Assembly (NCBI GenBank): GCA_963932465.1
Contig: OZ010794.1
Span: 443,797,502 to 443,861,501, forward strand
Origin: Maratus speciosus
Lineage: Eukaryota; Arthropoda; Arachnida; Araneae; Salticidae
Length of the DNA stretch: 64,000 nucleotides
Direction: 5' to 3'
Shown here one piece after another: positions 21,946-31,953 of the stretch (the stretch's first letter is position 1; every line of letters begins with the position of its first letter). The position numbers were made by a program, and so were the translations under genes. The notes beneath the pieces are model-generated. The model was not told the DNA's origin. It searched no databases and saw only the letters and a list, made by a program, of their open reading frames with translations.

Positions 21946-22100
21946 ATAAGTTGCCAAACCCACTATTTCCTAAAATTAATGTTTATAGTACGTCATAAAA
22001 ACATTTCATTACTTATATAAAGTATGGCTCTAATTAATGGTTACGAATATAGAAATAGACATCCAAGTAAAACAAAAAAAATAACGTACGTAATACAAAA

Positions 22101-23764
22101 CAGTACCGTGAGATTTACTTTGTGACACCTGGTCTAGTTTTCGTATTTCGAATCTCCCACTTTGTCCGCTATCGCTTTGGCAGGAAAGCAAATAGCAGTG
22201 CCATATCCTAGTACGGTGTGCCGCATCACTGAACGACCATTGCCTGAAGCTGTAACACCTCGCTTCTCTCTAGTCGGTGTAAGGTTGCAACCTGCTCTTG
22301 CGTTGTTTTCTCGAAAGCCGGAAACTTTGTGTGTCTAAAGCGTATGATAATCACCTAACACAGGTAAATATTCTTTGATTTTATTGTGTCAGTTAGAATG
22401 TGGAGTAATATAAACTTTGTCAAGTGATATTTCTGTGGGATATAGCAGCATAATCAAAAATTAACCTTAAAGGTTACCGTTCAAAAATTAAAGATACATT
22501 TTTTGTTTTTAGTGTCAAGATAGACGTAAAACATTACGAGAACGCGAGATAGTCCAAAGGCAATCATTAAAGACAAGTTAAGCTATCGTATAGGTCTATA
22601 ATTGCTTTTGTGAGAAAAATGACATTAAGTTCATCTCGCATTTCTTCGAAATTCGACCCATCTCCTGCAACCGCTTGATGTGGCCTTTTTCCGTTCTTTA
22701 AAATCCCACTGAAGAAAAGTGTTGTCAAATTTGAAAAAATTACATCTGGTAGCAGATGCACAAATGTACCAAAGGACGAATTTCCGCGTCTTCTAAAAGA
22801 AGTCATATAAAAAATAATCTGAAGTCGGGATTTCGAGCGATCGGAATCTATCTACTAAATAGAAACAAAGTTTTGAAACGGCCTCCAAAAACAGACCTCG
22901 AAAAAAACTTAGGTATCGATGACGGAATAAAGAGTGGGAAAAAATTTCTTGGAAGAGTTGAAGAAGAAGACGGGTGAAAAAACGAAGAGTCGGGTTACTA
23001 AAGACGCAAAAAGTTGAATATTCTGCCGGACTGAATCATTAGAACGAATAACATCCAAAATGCCAGAGGAAGCGATGTGGTTACAAAGTCTAGAGGAAGC
23101 GACGTGGCTACTGCGTATATCGACAGCAAAGAGAAGACATTTGTCACAAGAAGGACAAAAAGAGAGAGGCGCAATCTTCCAGAAAGGCCTCAAAGTCTTC
23201 CCTTAACTTTTTGCATTGCTTAATTTTTTGCATATTTATTTTGCACGCAAAGTTCTGAATACGATTCAGACGAGATACGGCACATTCTCAGAATCTTTCC
23301 TCATCGAGTGGAGCGAGAGTTTTATTGTCACCATTCATTCCTCTTCAAGGGCACTTGATTAAAGATGCGATGGATTTAAGGAAACTGCAAAACGCTATTC
23401 GACTCTTTGCAGGGAAGCTGGAGTAGAACGGTGGGACAAATCAGCGACATTTAAATGTCATTTTCGCAATTTAAATTGTTTACAACATAATTTTCAGAGA
23501 ATAAATAATTCACGAATTCTTTCTCATGCATTTATAGGCAAAAACACACGTGTCACAAAGTAACCCCACCCGATGGGTCAACTTTGTGGCACCTTTAAAT
23601 TTAAATTTCTCAGTTAAAATTAAAGATTAAGATTAGTGCAATACATCGTTTTGTAAAAAGAATGAGTTAACAATTATCAATAGTCAGTTTTAAGTTACTT
23701 ATAAAACAGACTGGCTGGTGTGATTAAACTTCAAAATGTGTCACAAAATGACTCGGGTAGAGTT
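22101..23764 (+). mobile_element. pogo-like element with degraded transposase
   Basis: The left end CAGTACCGTGAGATTTACTT then TGTGACACC resembles, in reverse, the block ending near 23764 (CTCTACCCGAGTCATTTTGT then GACACA). Further GTCACAAAGTAA / CTTTGTGGCACC blocks lie at 23550-23600. The right boundary is approximate. A transposase relic lies centrally on the plus strand. Confidence 0.6.
22640..22980 (+). pseudogene. pogo-like DDE transposase relic
   Basis: Plus-strand fragments in order: HLLQPLDVAFFRSLKSH at about 22662-22715, which is the hallmark around the third catalytic acidic residue of pogo-type transposases (PLDVAFF..LK.HW). After a stop in place of the expected tryptophan comes RKVLSNLKK. 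Then, after a frame change, PKDEFPRLLKEV. After another frame change, NNLKSGFRAIGIYLLNRNKV, the family's GFR..GIYPLN motif, near 22815-22870. At least two frame disruptions and one stop. The N-terminal DNA-binding domain was not recognised. The family cuts and pastes at TA sites. This copy is dead. Confidence 0.75.
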
Positions 23765-24052
23765 GAAACATATAAATAGTTCAATAAACCTATTTTTACA
23801 GTTTTAATCTACATCTTTTACAATTAAAAGTAGTAATTAAAGCAATTAAAACACTCTTTTATTTAACTTAAGTTGGTTTTCATGCAAAGATGGAATTTTG
23901 TAAAAGAATTTTTATCCACAATCATAAAACTAATGTACGGAGGTGGTTTTACGATGAGAATACTACACCATTTCAATATTTCTAGAATTATAAACAATTA
24001 AAAGTCTTTTTAGGTGCGTTCGTAATTATATAAATACTTAGCACGTAGAGTA

Positions 24053-24868
24053 AAGTGCCCATATTTTGTGTCCCCCCCCCCCCAAGTCACTTAGGCCCTA
24101 AATGTTGTAATTTTCAGTGAAAACCTACCAAATTTGAATTTTACGTAGACTAACTACCCACACACATAGAAGCATAGGAAAATATCGTACAAATCATTAT
24201 TTTAAAAATGCGAAAAATTGTTTTTTTCAAAAGTATCTAAAAAATGCAAAAGAAAAAATGGTCCCAATTTCGTCCCCCCCAAAAATCCAATACACCAAGG
24301 CTTAACTTATAACTAAATCAAAATTTAGTTCTAATCGAGTAAGTAATTTAATTTACATTAAAGTAAGGCACAAAGAAATGTACTAATTATGAGTGGAAGA
24401 ATAACATAACGAAACATTAGCCATCCAAACATGAGGAAGAAATTGAAAAAAATTGTCATGAAAAAGCATTCGTAATCTCGTCCCCGTGCAAGGGGGACGA
24501 AATTGGGACCACGCTACTTCGCAATACTGCGGAGCTTCAGTTCCCGTAAGATGAACGGGTCGTCCTAAAACTCACTGTATGCTACTGTCAGCATCTTACC
24601 TACGTAAAATACATGCAATGAATAAGAAATAAATATTTACAGTACAGCAAATAACGTTCTACAAACGACGTAATAAGAACTCAGGTCTTCTATAAATAGG
24701 AAATTCGGCGTCTTTAATTTATGTATGCGTCTTGGCGAACGAAACTTTCAATATTGACCCCTTTTACCTTCCGTCCCCTGTGTCTTGCGCCATAAGTGGC
24801 ACCACTTTCGCAGAAGCAGAGAAGTTAAGGGGGACGAAATTAGGAAAGGGGACGAAAGATGGGCACTT
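24053..24868. mobile_element. MITE with AAGTGCCCAT ends
   Basis: TIR AAGTGCCCAT with TA at 24051-24052 and 24869-24870. It splits the GTAGAG / TCCTATAGTC sequence of the host element, which is intact at 55040 (CACCTATAGCCGTC). Internal inverted CCCAATTTCGTCCCCCC / GGGGGACGAAATTGGGAC blocks. Confidence 0.65.
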
Positions 24869-25887
24869 TATCCTATAGTCGTCATTCAGTCCGTCTGTCT
24901 GTCTGCCCGCTCGTCTGCATATAACAGAGCAAAAACTACCCAACCGAATGATCTGAAATTTTAAATACATAATTGTTGCAAAATTTTGTCGACTCATTTC
25001 AAATTTTATGAAAATCTGATGTATAGTTTAATTACAGACACAGTCAAAAGTTTTCTGTTATATTATGGCCAATGGAAAAAAAAATATTTCAAGTGCATTT
25101 TAATGATGTTACAGCCTTTCGAACAGAATTAAATTGATATGCACTTATGAAGCGCACTAAAATATACATTCAGTAAAATATTCGGTGCAAAAAATATTTG
25201 TAAAATTAGTTATAGTAGGAACGCACCTCATTTGCCACGTTTGAGGTGCAATTTCCAACTTGTTTCGTTAGGCGGTCGCAGTTGATACATCGCCATGATA
25301 TATTCTAACGGTTACAACTGTTTACGAGTTACAAGTCGGAAATTGTACGTCAAACGTGTCAAATGAGGTGCGTTCGTGTGGTAACTAGTTTTATAAATAG
25401 TCAGATCTTGGTGCAATAGCTGTTTCACTCTTATGCAAAAATGCATGAATACAAAATTTATTACGATTCTACATATTAAATTCAGTAATACGAAGTAATA
25501 TGACTCCATCTTAAATCTGACGTAATCACTATGGCAATCTAGAATCATTACCCATCATGGGATATCATTGAACAAATGACGTATGATAAGATTTAAAAGA
25601 ATGGATAAATTTTTCATTAATGTCTTTGAGTTTAGATTCGATTTTCCCAAAATTTGATATGACTCTACAAAATTCTGCAACGATTATACAGGGTGATTCA
25701 AAAAAGATGGGAAAAATTTTAAGAGGTGATAGTACACACCCAAACAAACATTTTGTATCAAAGAATGCATGGTCGAAAACTAAACGTAAAAAAGTTAGAG
25801 GGCGCCAAAAGTTATGTTCTTATACGAGGCAAAAACACACAATGAACGATTAAGTTAAGTTACGAAAACAAATTTAATGGCACTTGA

Positions 25888-26208
25888 TTACAATAAGTGC
25901 TCAAAACATAGACCGGCAGCTGTTATGCACGCAGAACAACGGCGAAGAACAGATTGGCGAATTTTCTGAAACACACCAGGCATATCGCGAACTTCCCCTA
26001 CAGCAGCCGAAAGCTTGGCGACAAGTTCTTCTGCGGATTCAATGGGAGTCTCATACACAAGAGCCTTTAGCTGTCCCCACAAAAAAAAAATCGAGACATG
26101 AAAGATCTGGCGAGCGCGGTGGTGCCTGGTGTGTTTCAGAAAATTCTCCAATCTGTTCTTCGCCGTTGTACTGCGCGCATAACAGCTGCCGGTCAATGTT
26201 TTGAGCAC
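25888..26208 (-). pseudogene. Tc1/mariner-superfamily transposase C-terminus (minus copy)
   Basis: The minus frame ends LKALVYETPIESAEELVAKL, then GEVRDMPGVFQKIRQSVLRR and a final CFEHLL before the stop at 25888. This tail (ETP..S.EEL, PG.F...RQS..RRC, FEHLL) is a hallmark of one arthropod mariner-like group. The N-terminal 40 residues of this open frame come from the reversed right arm and are not native. The DDE catalytic core is missing. The overlapping plus-strand frame of equal length is a shadow. Confidence 0.75.
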
Positions 26209-26216
26209 TTATTGTA
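26120..26216 (+). pseudogene. Same transposase C-terminus, plus copy
   Basis: The plus frame reads VPGVFQKILQSVLRRCTARI, then TAAGQCFEHLL and a stop at about 26216. It matches the minus copy apart from a few substitutions. This shows that the foldback joins two tails in opposite orientation. Confidence 0.7.
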
Positions 26217-26829
26217 ATCAAATGCCATTAAATTTGTTTTCGTAACTTAACTTAATCGTTCATTGTGTGTTTTTGCCTCGTATAAGAACATAACTTTTGG
26301 CGGCCTCTAACTTTTTTACGTTTAGTTTTCGACCATGCATTCTTTGATACAAAATGTTTGTTTGGGTGTGTACTATCCCCTCTTAAAAATTTTCCCATCT
26401 TTTTTGAATCACCTTGTATATCGCACCCTTGCTTCAAAAGTGTCACAACTCAAAAATTAGGTTTTTTGAGTTATGGCTGCCATTCTACTTGGTTTTTACA
26501 CCTCTACTACTCACTTAAAGTACCAGATAGTGCACTGAAAATCCAGCCACCTTGTAGCAGTTGTGTTTGGAAGATGGCTATTGACTCTTCCACAGCACGG
26601 AAACAGTTTTCCGAGTTATGGCACTTTTGAAGCAAGGGTGCGATGCATTAAATTTCAAACCATTTGGTTGGATAGTTTTTGCGCTGTTATTTGTGGACAG
26701 ACGGACGGACCAGACGATGACTATAGGTGCTACTTATTTATATAATTACGAACGTACCTAAAAACAATGTAGTTATTTATGTGTCAAACCACTTTCGCGA
26801 AAATTGACCAACTGACTGTGAAACTGCAA

Positions 26830-27361
26830 TAAAAAATATTTCTAACCGTAAAATGCAGAAAATATAAATATGTGATTTTATATAACTGTCAGATATTTTG
26901 CATATGGCAATAATATCATGATAAAAAGAAATTTTTGACTTGTAGGTTCTCAAATATAAAATAAGATGAGGATAAAATAAAAAAAGTGGCTTGGGTAGCT
27001 AGCAACGCAGTTTGCGATTTGCAGATTTATTGCAAATATTTTATATAGAAAAAACACAAAACCTGAAAAAATTATAGTTCCTGACAACTTAAGAGAAATT
27101 ATAGTTTACGTTGCCTATCAGAAGAACTATCCCAAATTCACCTCGTCACATTTTTATCCACCAAACTGAGAAAAATGATCATCCACTGTAAACTGGGAAA
27201 ACGAATGTCATGTCTTTTAGAAAGCATTATTTCTACTTAGAAAAGATTCCCGCAAATAATATATATGATCTATACTTTAAACATCGTGGAATCTTTATAA
27301 ATACTCATGAATTATTTTTCCGCGCAAGGTCATAAAATTAAAATAACTGCTATTAAAATTA
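26830..27361. repeat. Satellite fragment with Helitron insertion at its end
   Basis: Same satellite family (TTCTCAAATATAAAATAAGA, CACATTTTTATCCACCAAAC, GAGAAAAATGATCATC). It stops at CTATTAAAATTA, where a Helitron is inserted, and appears to resume at 28612 (TAGCAATGGGTATTTGATTA). Confidence 0.65.
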
Positions 27362-28611
27362 CGAGGTTGAACCCGTCGAATTTCGACGAAAGAAAATGTT
27401 TACAAAGGAACTGTTGCATCAAATTTATAATACATCGACAACAATAATTACAATAAAAAATCCATCTTACACTTGTTAGTTTAACTCTCCAAAGACATAT
27501 TTTAACCTAAGATTAACAAAATACTTTTTCCATAAACTTCAACTGTTAAAGTTATTGAAAAATTAAACTTTATTAATATACGTAATCAGTAACATATAAT
27601 CAATATAAGTATTTTTGATTAAGTTATCAATTGATGCTTGGTATTACGGAATGAAAAATCAGCAAAAATGATTTCACCTTGACATAATCATAGAATTCCC
27701 CTCCCCTTTAAATCTAAACCGAATCAAGTCATTTTCCACGTTTCATATCCATATTAATTATTTAAAAACATTTTAACACGCAATAGGGTATTAATAAATA
27801 TATTTTCAAACTTGAAGTAAGTTTGTCAACTATTACAACTTTCCATGTGAAAATTCCCACTCGTGATTTGAGGTTTTAGTATAATCTCTGTACCTGCGCG
27901 TAAAAATTCCAGGAATTTATAACTTTTAGACGTATTGAAGGGGAAATATCTCGTTTTATCAAATAAAATTATCGTATTCTTTTAAATATGGCGTCATTTT
28001 CAGTCGCTGAAATGTTTTGCCTATTGTTTCAAACTCAATATCAGCGAAATAAAAAAATAGTGTGAAATATAATAGCATCATCAGAAAAATTGTGTCTTTT
28101 TTTAAAAGCGTAACGTGATTTTCTGCTCAAATTTTTAAAAAAGATATTTTTAATTGTAATGAGAAAATGGCATCAATAAGAATATAATCAATAAAGATAA
28201 CTAAACCACTTTTAATAGAAATGAAGTACTTCAGTTGCCGCAATTAGAAAATTGGTATTAAAAACTATAAAAAAATTAATATCTCAAAAATAAATTGAGA
28301 TGCAGCTTTCAAACAAATTTCATTTAAAAGTGCATTTTTTTCTACATACGACGGTGTAAACATTTAAAATGTGGGATGTTTAGAAGTTTAAAAATTTGCA
28401 GTAGCGAAAATTGCAAAACCGAAATTTCATTTCAAATTTCAAAGTGTTGCCATTCGCAGAATGACGTTTAAAATGTGGGATGTTTAGAAGTTTAAAAATT
28501 TGCAGTAGCGAAAATTGCAAAACCGAAATTTCATTTCAAATTTCAAAGTGTTGCCATTCGCAGAATGACGTATGAGTTACGCACAGATATGTTTGTCCTT
28601 TATAATATAGA
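27362..28611 (-). mobile_element. Non-autonomous Helitron (minus)
   Basis: On the minus strand it starts TCTATATTATAAAGGACAAA at 28611 and ends with a hairpin (CGTCGAAATTCGACG), then GGGTTCAACCTCG at 27362. It is flanked by A and T on the plus strand. The terminal CTCG departs from the CTRR rule, presumably by mutation. Compare satellite units reading ATTAAAATTATGCATT at 10236: the insertion falls between A and T. No Rep/helicase. Confidence 0.65.
28363..28570. repeat. Exact 104-bp tandem duplication
   Basis: 28363-28466 and 28467-28570 are identical, starting TTTAAAATGTGGGATGTTTA. Lies inside the Helitron near its 5' end. Confidence 0.95.
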
Positions 28612-28689
28612 TAGCAATGGGTATTTGATTACTGTAAATTTTCTCATATTCCTAAAAATAACGCAGTATAATGTATGAATTGGTAGTTC

Positions 28690-29037
28690 TGCGACTAATT
28701 TTACCCGGGCATTAAAAACGAATATTATAAAACTATATCATTGTACCGTGAAATACAACTTCAAATGTTTAAGTTATAAATTTATTAGCCCCCGATATGC
28801 TATTTCTTTCGGGTAACAATTAAAGTGTCGTCACTAAAAAATAACGTTACATTACATAACCCAGGCGTAAAACGAAGCAGATGTATCATTGCACGGTTAA
28901 ATACTGATAATCTCGACTGCAATTTTTAAAACTTCTAAGTATCGCACATTTTCAATTTTTACATTTTCGCATAGGGGAAAAAAGTACTTTCAACTGCAAT
29001 TTGTTTGAAAACTGCATCTCAATTTATTTTTGCGATA
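28690..29037 (+). repeat. Helitron-family segment
   Basis: Shares CGAAGCAGATGTATCATTG and CAATTTGTTTGAAAACTGCA with 29325-29570, and in reverse with the interior of the 27362-28611 Helitron. Degenerate ends near 28690 (ACCCGGGC) and 28730 (ATATTATAAAACTATATC) resemble Helitron termini. It resumes at 31693 after a Tigger-like insertion. Confidence 0.5.
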
Positions 29038-29604
29038 CAGTAATCCATTAACATTCGCGAGGGTTAGGTTCGCGGAAATCTCCGCGAATGTCAAATCGCG
29101 GATATTGAGACTATCTTCCCGTGCATAAAAGGGGGTTGGGTTCCATTTATCAATGGAAAAGAGCAATTGAAATTCAAAAAGTATATTTATTAAACATTAT
29201 ACATTAAAAGTACGTGCCTTAAATAAATTTCAATAATTATTAACATATTGTGCGAAATTTATTTGCTAGTTGATGGCGATAAAAATTTAGTGATGTGCGA
29301 TTGTTTGACAGAACAGATCTTTTTAGCCCCCGGTACGGTATGCTATTTCTTTCTCTCAGCTTATTTTGTGTCCCAAAAAATAACGTTACCTTACAGAAGG
29401 CAGCAATAAACAAAGCAGATGTATCATTGTACGATTAAATGCTCTATAGCAATTTTTTAAATTTCTAAGCATCGCACATTTTCAATTTTTATACCGTCGT
29501 ATTGAAAAAAAAAGTACTTTTAAATGCAATTTGTTTGAAAACTGTATCTCCATTTAGTTTTGAAATATTAATTTTTTTGTAGTTTTTAACACCATTTGTT
29601 TAAT

Positions 29605-30193
29605 GTCAAAAACTGTTGTAAGTTTTCGTAAAAACTCAAACAAATTTTACTTCACCCTTTCTTATCATATAAATAAAAACATACATTTATTTTACTTAAA
29701 TAGGTGTCACAAATAAAAATTCAAAATATGTTGACATGTTTCGGTTCAATAGTAAAAACCGTATTCATAACACACACATAATCAATAGAAATGAATGACA
29801 CTGGGTACCAAAAAATAATCAAAAAACCAAAAAACATAAAAAATGCAAACCCTGCGCCCTCTATGATCTCAAATAGCCTACGCTACCGCGGCTCCCTCTA
29901 CCAGGCTCACTCTTTAAGTATTTATTAAGGAATTCCAACCATAAAATTGGAATATCAAAGGAAAAAGAATCATTACACACAGTATCCCTCCTAGAATATA
30001 TCTCAATAGATTCACGGATGATTGACTTGCGGTATAAACTCGAAACGAACACTAATCTACTATCCCTGTTCAAAATATGTTGACATGTTTCGGTTCAATA
30101 GTAAAAACCGTATTCATAACACACACATAATCAATAGAAAATTCTTTATTTGTGACACCCATTTAAGTAAAATAAATGTATGTTTTTATTTAT
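29605..30193 (-). mobile_element. Short Penelope-like insertion with 14-bp target duplication
   Basis: Flanked by ACCATTTGTTTAAT at 29591-29604 and again at 30194-30207. Contains a direct repeat of about 68 bp (starting CAAAATATGTTGACATGTTT; about 29722 and 30069) and inverted arms of about 50 bp (29667-29716 and 30142-30193). This is the terminal-repeat arrangement of Penelope-like elements. It encodes an endonuclease tail on the minus strand. Confidence 0.75.
29861..30073 (-). pseudogene. Penelope-like GIY-YIG endonuclease tail
   Basis: The minus frame includes LYRKSIIRESIEIYSRRDTV, then CNDSFSFDIPILWLEFLNKY. It parallels the tail of the relic at 6842-7155 (IICESLEI..., VCNDNVSFHIPEIWLSILK). 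The RESIEI block holds the conserved glutamate of the endonuclease. The GIY-YIG motif itself and the RT are missing. The last residues before the stop are unlike the other copy. Confidence 0.65.
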
Positions 30194-31953
30194 ACCATTT
30201 GTTTAATTTTGGCAATTGAAGTACTCCATTTTTGTAGAAAGTAAAGGGAAAATAGTTGAATAAAAGCAATTATATCTTTTTGTTGCCATTTTCTCATATC
30301 AACCAAAAGAAAATGTAATTAAAATGCGTGCTATTTAAAAAAAATATATAAACGAATAATTTCTGTTAAAGCATGGAGCTATTATAAACTATATTTAATT
30401 TTAAGTATCCATATTAATGTTAGAAACAAATGAAGGCCTATGAATCATTAGATAGCCCTTTTTTGTCGAATTTCTTTAATGACGGCTCTTTTCGCTGCAT
30501 TTGTGCATTATTTTGCGATAGTGACATCCTATGCATGCTTTACTGTATAGAGGTTTAAGAGTGATTTTATACCCACAGCAGATGGATTAAGACTCCTCCT
30601 ACATACGAAGTGACGTCAAACCTATTCACCAATCACAGACGAGAAAAGTTAAAAAAAACGATTTTTTAAAATAACGATTTTTAAAATAAAACGAGTTCTC
30701 CCAGAAAAAAGAAAAGTGTTATTCACCTCGTATTAATCAGATTTATATTATATATCAATTTAAAGAAAATTGTTAGAACCGTTTTCGAGATTTTCAAATT
30801 AGGATCTTCTTCCATAGCATACCAACGTTTTCACTTTAAAAATGGCTATTTAGATCTCAAAATATACTGCACGTAGAAATGTAAAAATTTCAGCATACGA
30901 TTAGACTGCAGATATAAGACTGTTCTAGAAAATTCAAAACAATAGGACCTATATCTGCTGAGTTATTAAAAGGCGGCTTTTCGCGTTTTCTTTGATGTCG
31001 AGTTTGCTGTATATATGAGTTCCGCCATCTACGAATTCTACGATACGATACGATACGATACGATTTTAGGCTTAAGGCTGCGTCACTCGGAATACTACCG
31101 TCTTCCATGATATACATACATTTTTTTTCATCGAGGGCGACACTAAATTCTGAAAAAGCAGAATTCCTGTTTTCTAGTGTTTATGAATTTCCATGTAAGG
31201 AAAAGTTGCGGCCTCGATTTCAATTTTAAATTTAAGACTTCTCACCCAGTGAAGGATCGCATAATATTTCTTTTTTAACAAGTTGTGGTTTTATGATTTA
31301 AAATTTTTCGACAATTTTTGCAGAAAATATTTCATCTGCAATAAAAAATTGAAATTTTAGAAAATTTAGAAAATTGAAAAGAAAATCTGCATAAAAATTA
31401 AAGAAAATTGCTGCTCTATATTTTTCTTCAATATAAGGGCTGAAGTTCTCGCAACGTAGGCCATACAGTAATAAGTAGGTTATACAGTAAACAGGTGTCC
31501 AGTGTCACATAGTTCATAGAATTAGTAAAATAAAGTGAGTTTACTTTGTAAAAAAAAAATGTTCTTTTTAAATCAAAATTCGTCAATAACCAAGTTAAAT
31601 ATTCGGGAATGTTGAAACTATCTCTGCATTTTCTATTTTGCGAATAATCAAAACTCGCGAATGCTAAATCCGCGAATGTTAGGGGATTACTGTATTAAAT
31701 TTTTTGTAGATTTTAATACCGTTCCTGTAATGGTGGCAAATGAAGTACTCCATTTCTGTAGAAAGTAAAGGGAAAATAGTAGATTACTATGTCTTTTTGT
31801 TGCCCCTTTCTCAGGACCGTGCGAAGAGAAAACTATACCCGGGGCAAAGTTTCAATTTGGCGCCCCCTCCCTACCTTCTCTTTGTAACACGTGTCACAGA
31901 ATTCACAAAGAGCAGAAACAGAAATGAATTCTTATTGAATACACATTTCGCCT

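Larger units (their letters stand above)
25689..26416. mobile_element. Foldback element built from two mariner-type 3' ends
   Basis: Arms of about 300 bp begin CAGGGTGATTCAAAAAAGAT and end with its near complement, flanked by TA at 25687-25688 and 26417-26418. Each arm carries the last codons of the same transposase, pointing outward. The centre (about 25990-26120) is a longer piece of one copy. Confidence 0.8.
24013..26758. mobile_element. Composite element with GGTGCGTTCGTAATTATATA ends
   Basis: The left end at 24013 and the reversed right end at 26758 share a terminal repeat of about 24 bp, with TA outside both. The same left end occurs alone at 55018. Two other elements interrupt the interior (24053-24868 and 25689-26416). 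Between them lies a block found inverted at 34605-34960 (AACGCACCTCATTTGCCACG). No coding sequence of its own was recognised. Confidence 0.6.
29325..30310 (+). repeat. Second Helitron-family segment, split by a Penelope-like element
   Basis: Parts 29325-29604 and 30194-30310 align with 28780-29037 and 31693-31813 (TAGCCCCCGGTACGGTATGC, CAATTTGTTTGAAAACTG, TGAAGTACTCCATTT). So the Tigger-like element both lies in and contains this repeat family. Confidence 0.65.
29038..31692. mobile_element. Tigger-like element, host of nested insertions
   Basis: Ends CAGTAATCCATTAACATTCG and, in reverse, CAGTAATCCCCTAACATTCG, with TA at 29036-29037 and 31693-31694. Subterminal CGCGAATG motifs repeat at both ends. 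The flanks join into a continuous TTTTGCGATATTAAATTTTT, matching the uninterrupted TTTTGAAATATTAATTTTTT at 29560. No transposase remains. The interior carries Helitron-family sequence (about 29325-30310) and an ACGAT pentamer run at about 31040-31064. Confidence 0.75.

Noticed and set aside
25884..26204. 106-codon plus frame opposite the transposase tail
   Set aside because: The minus strand carries the recognisable mariner tail, and the plus frame is its shadow for most of its length.
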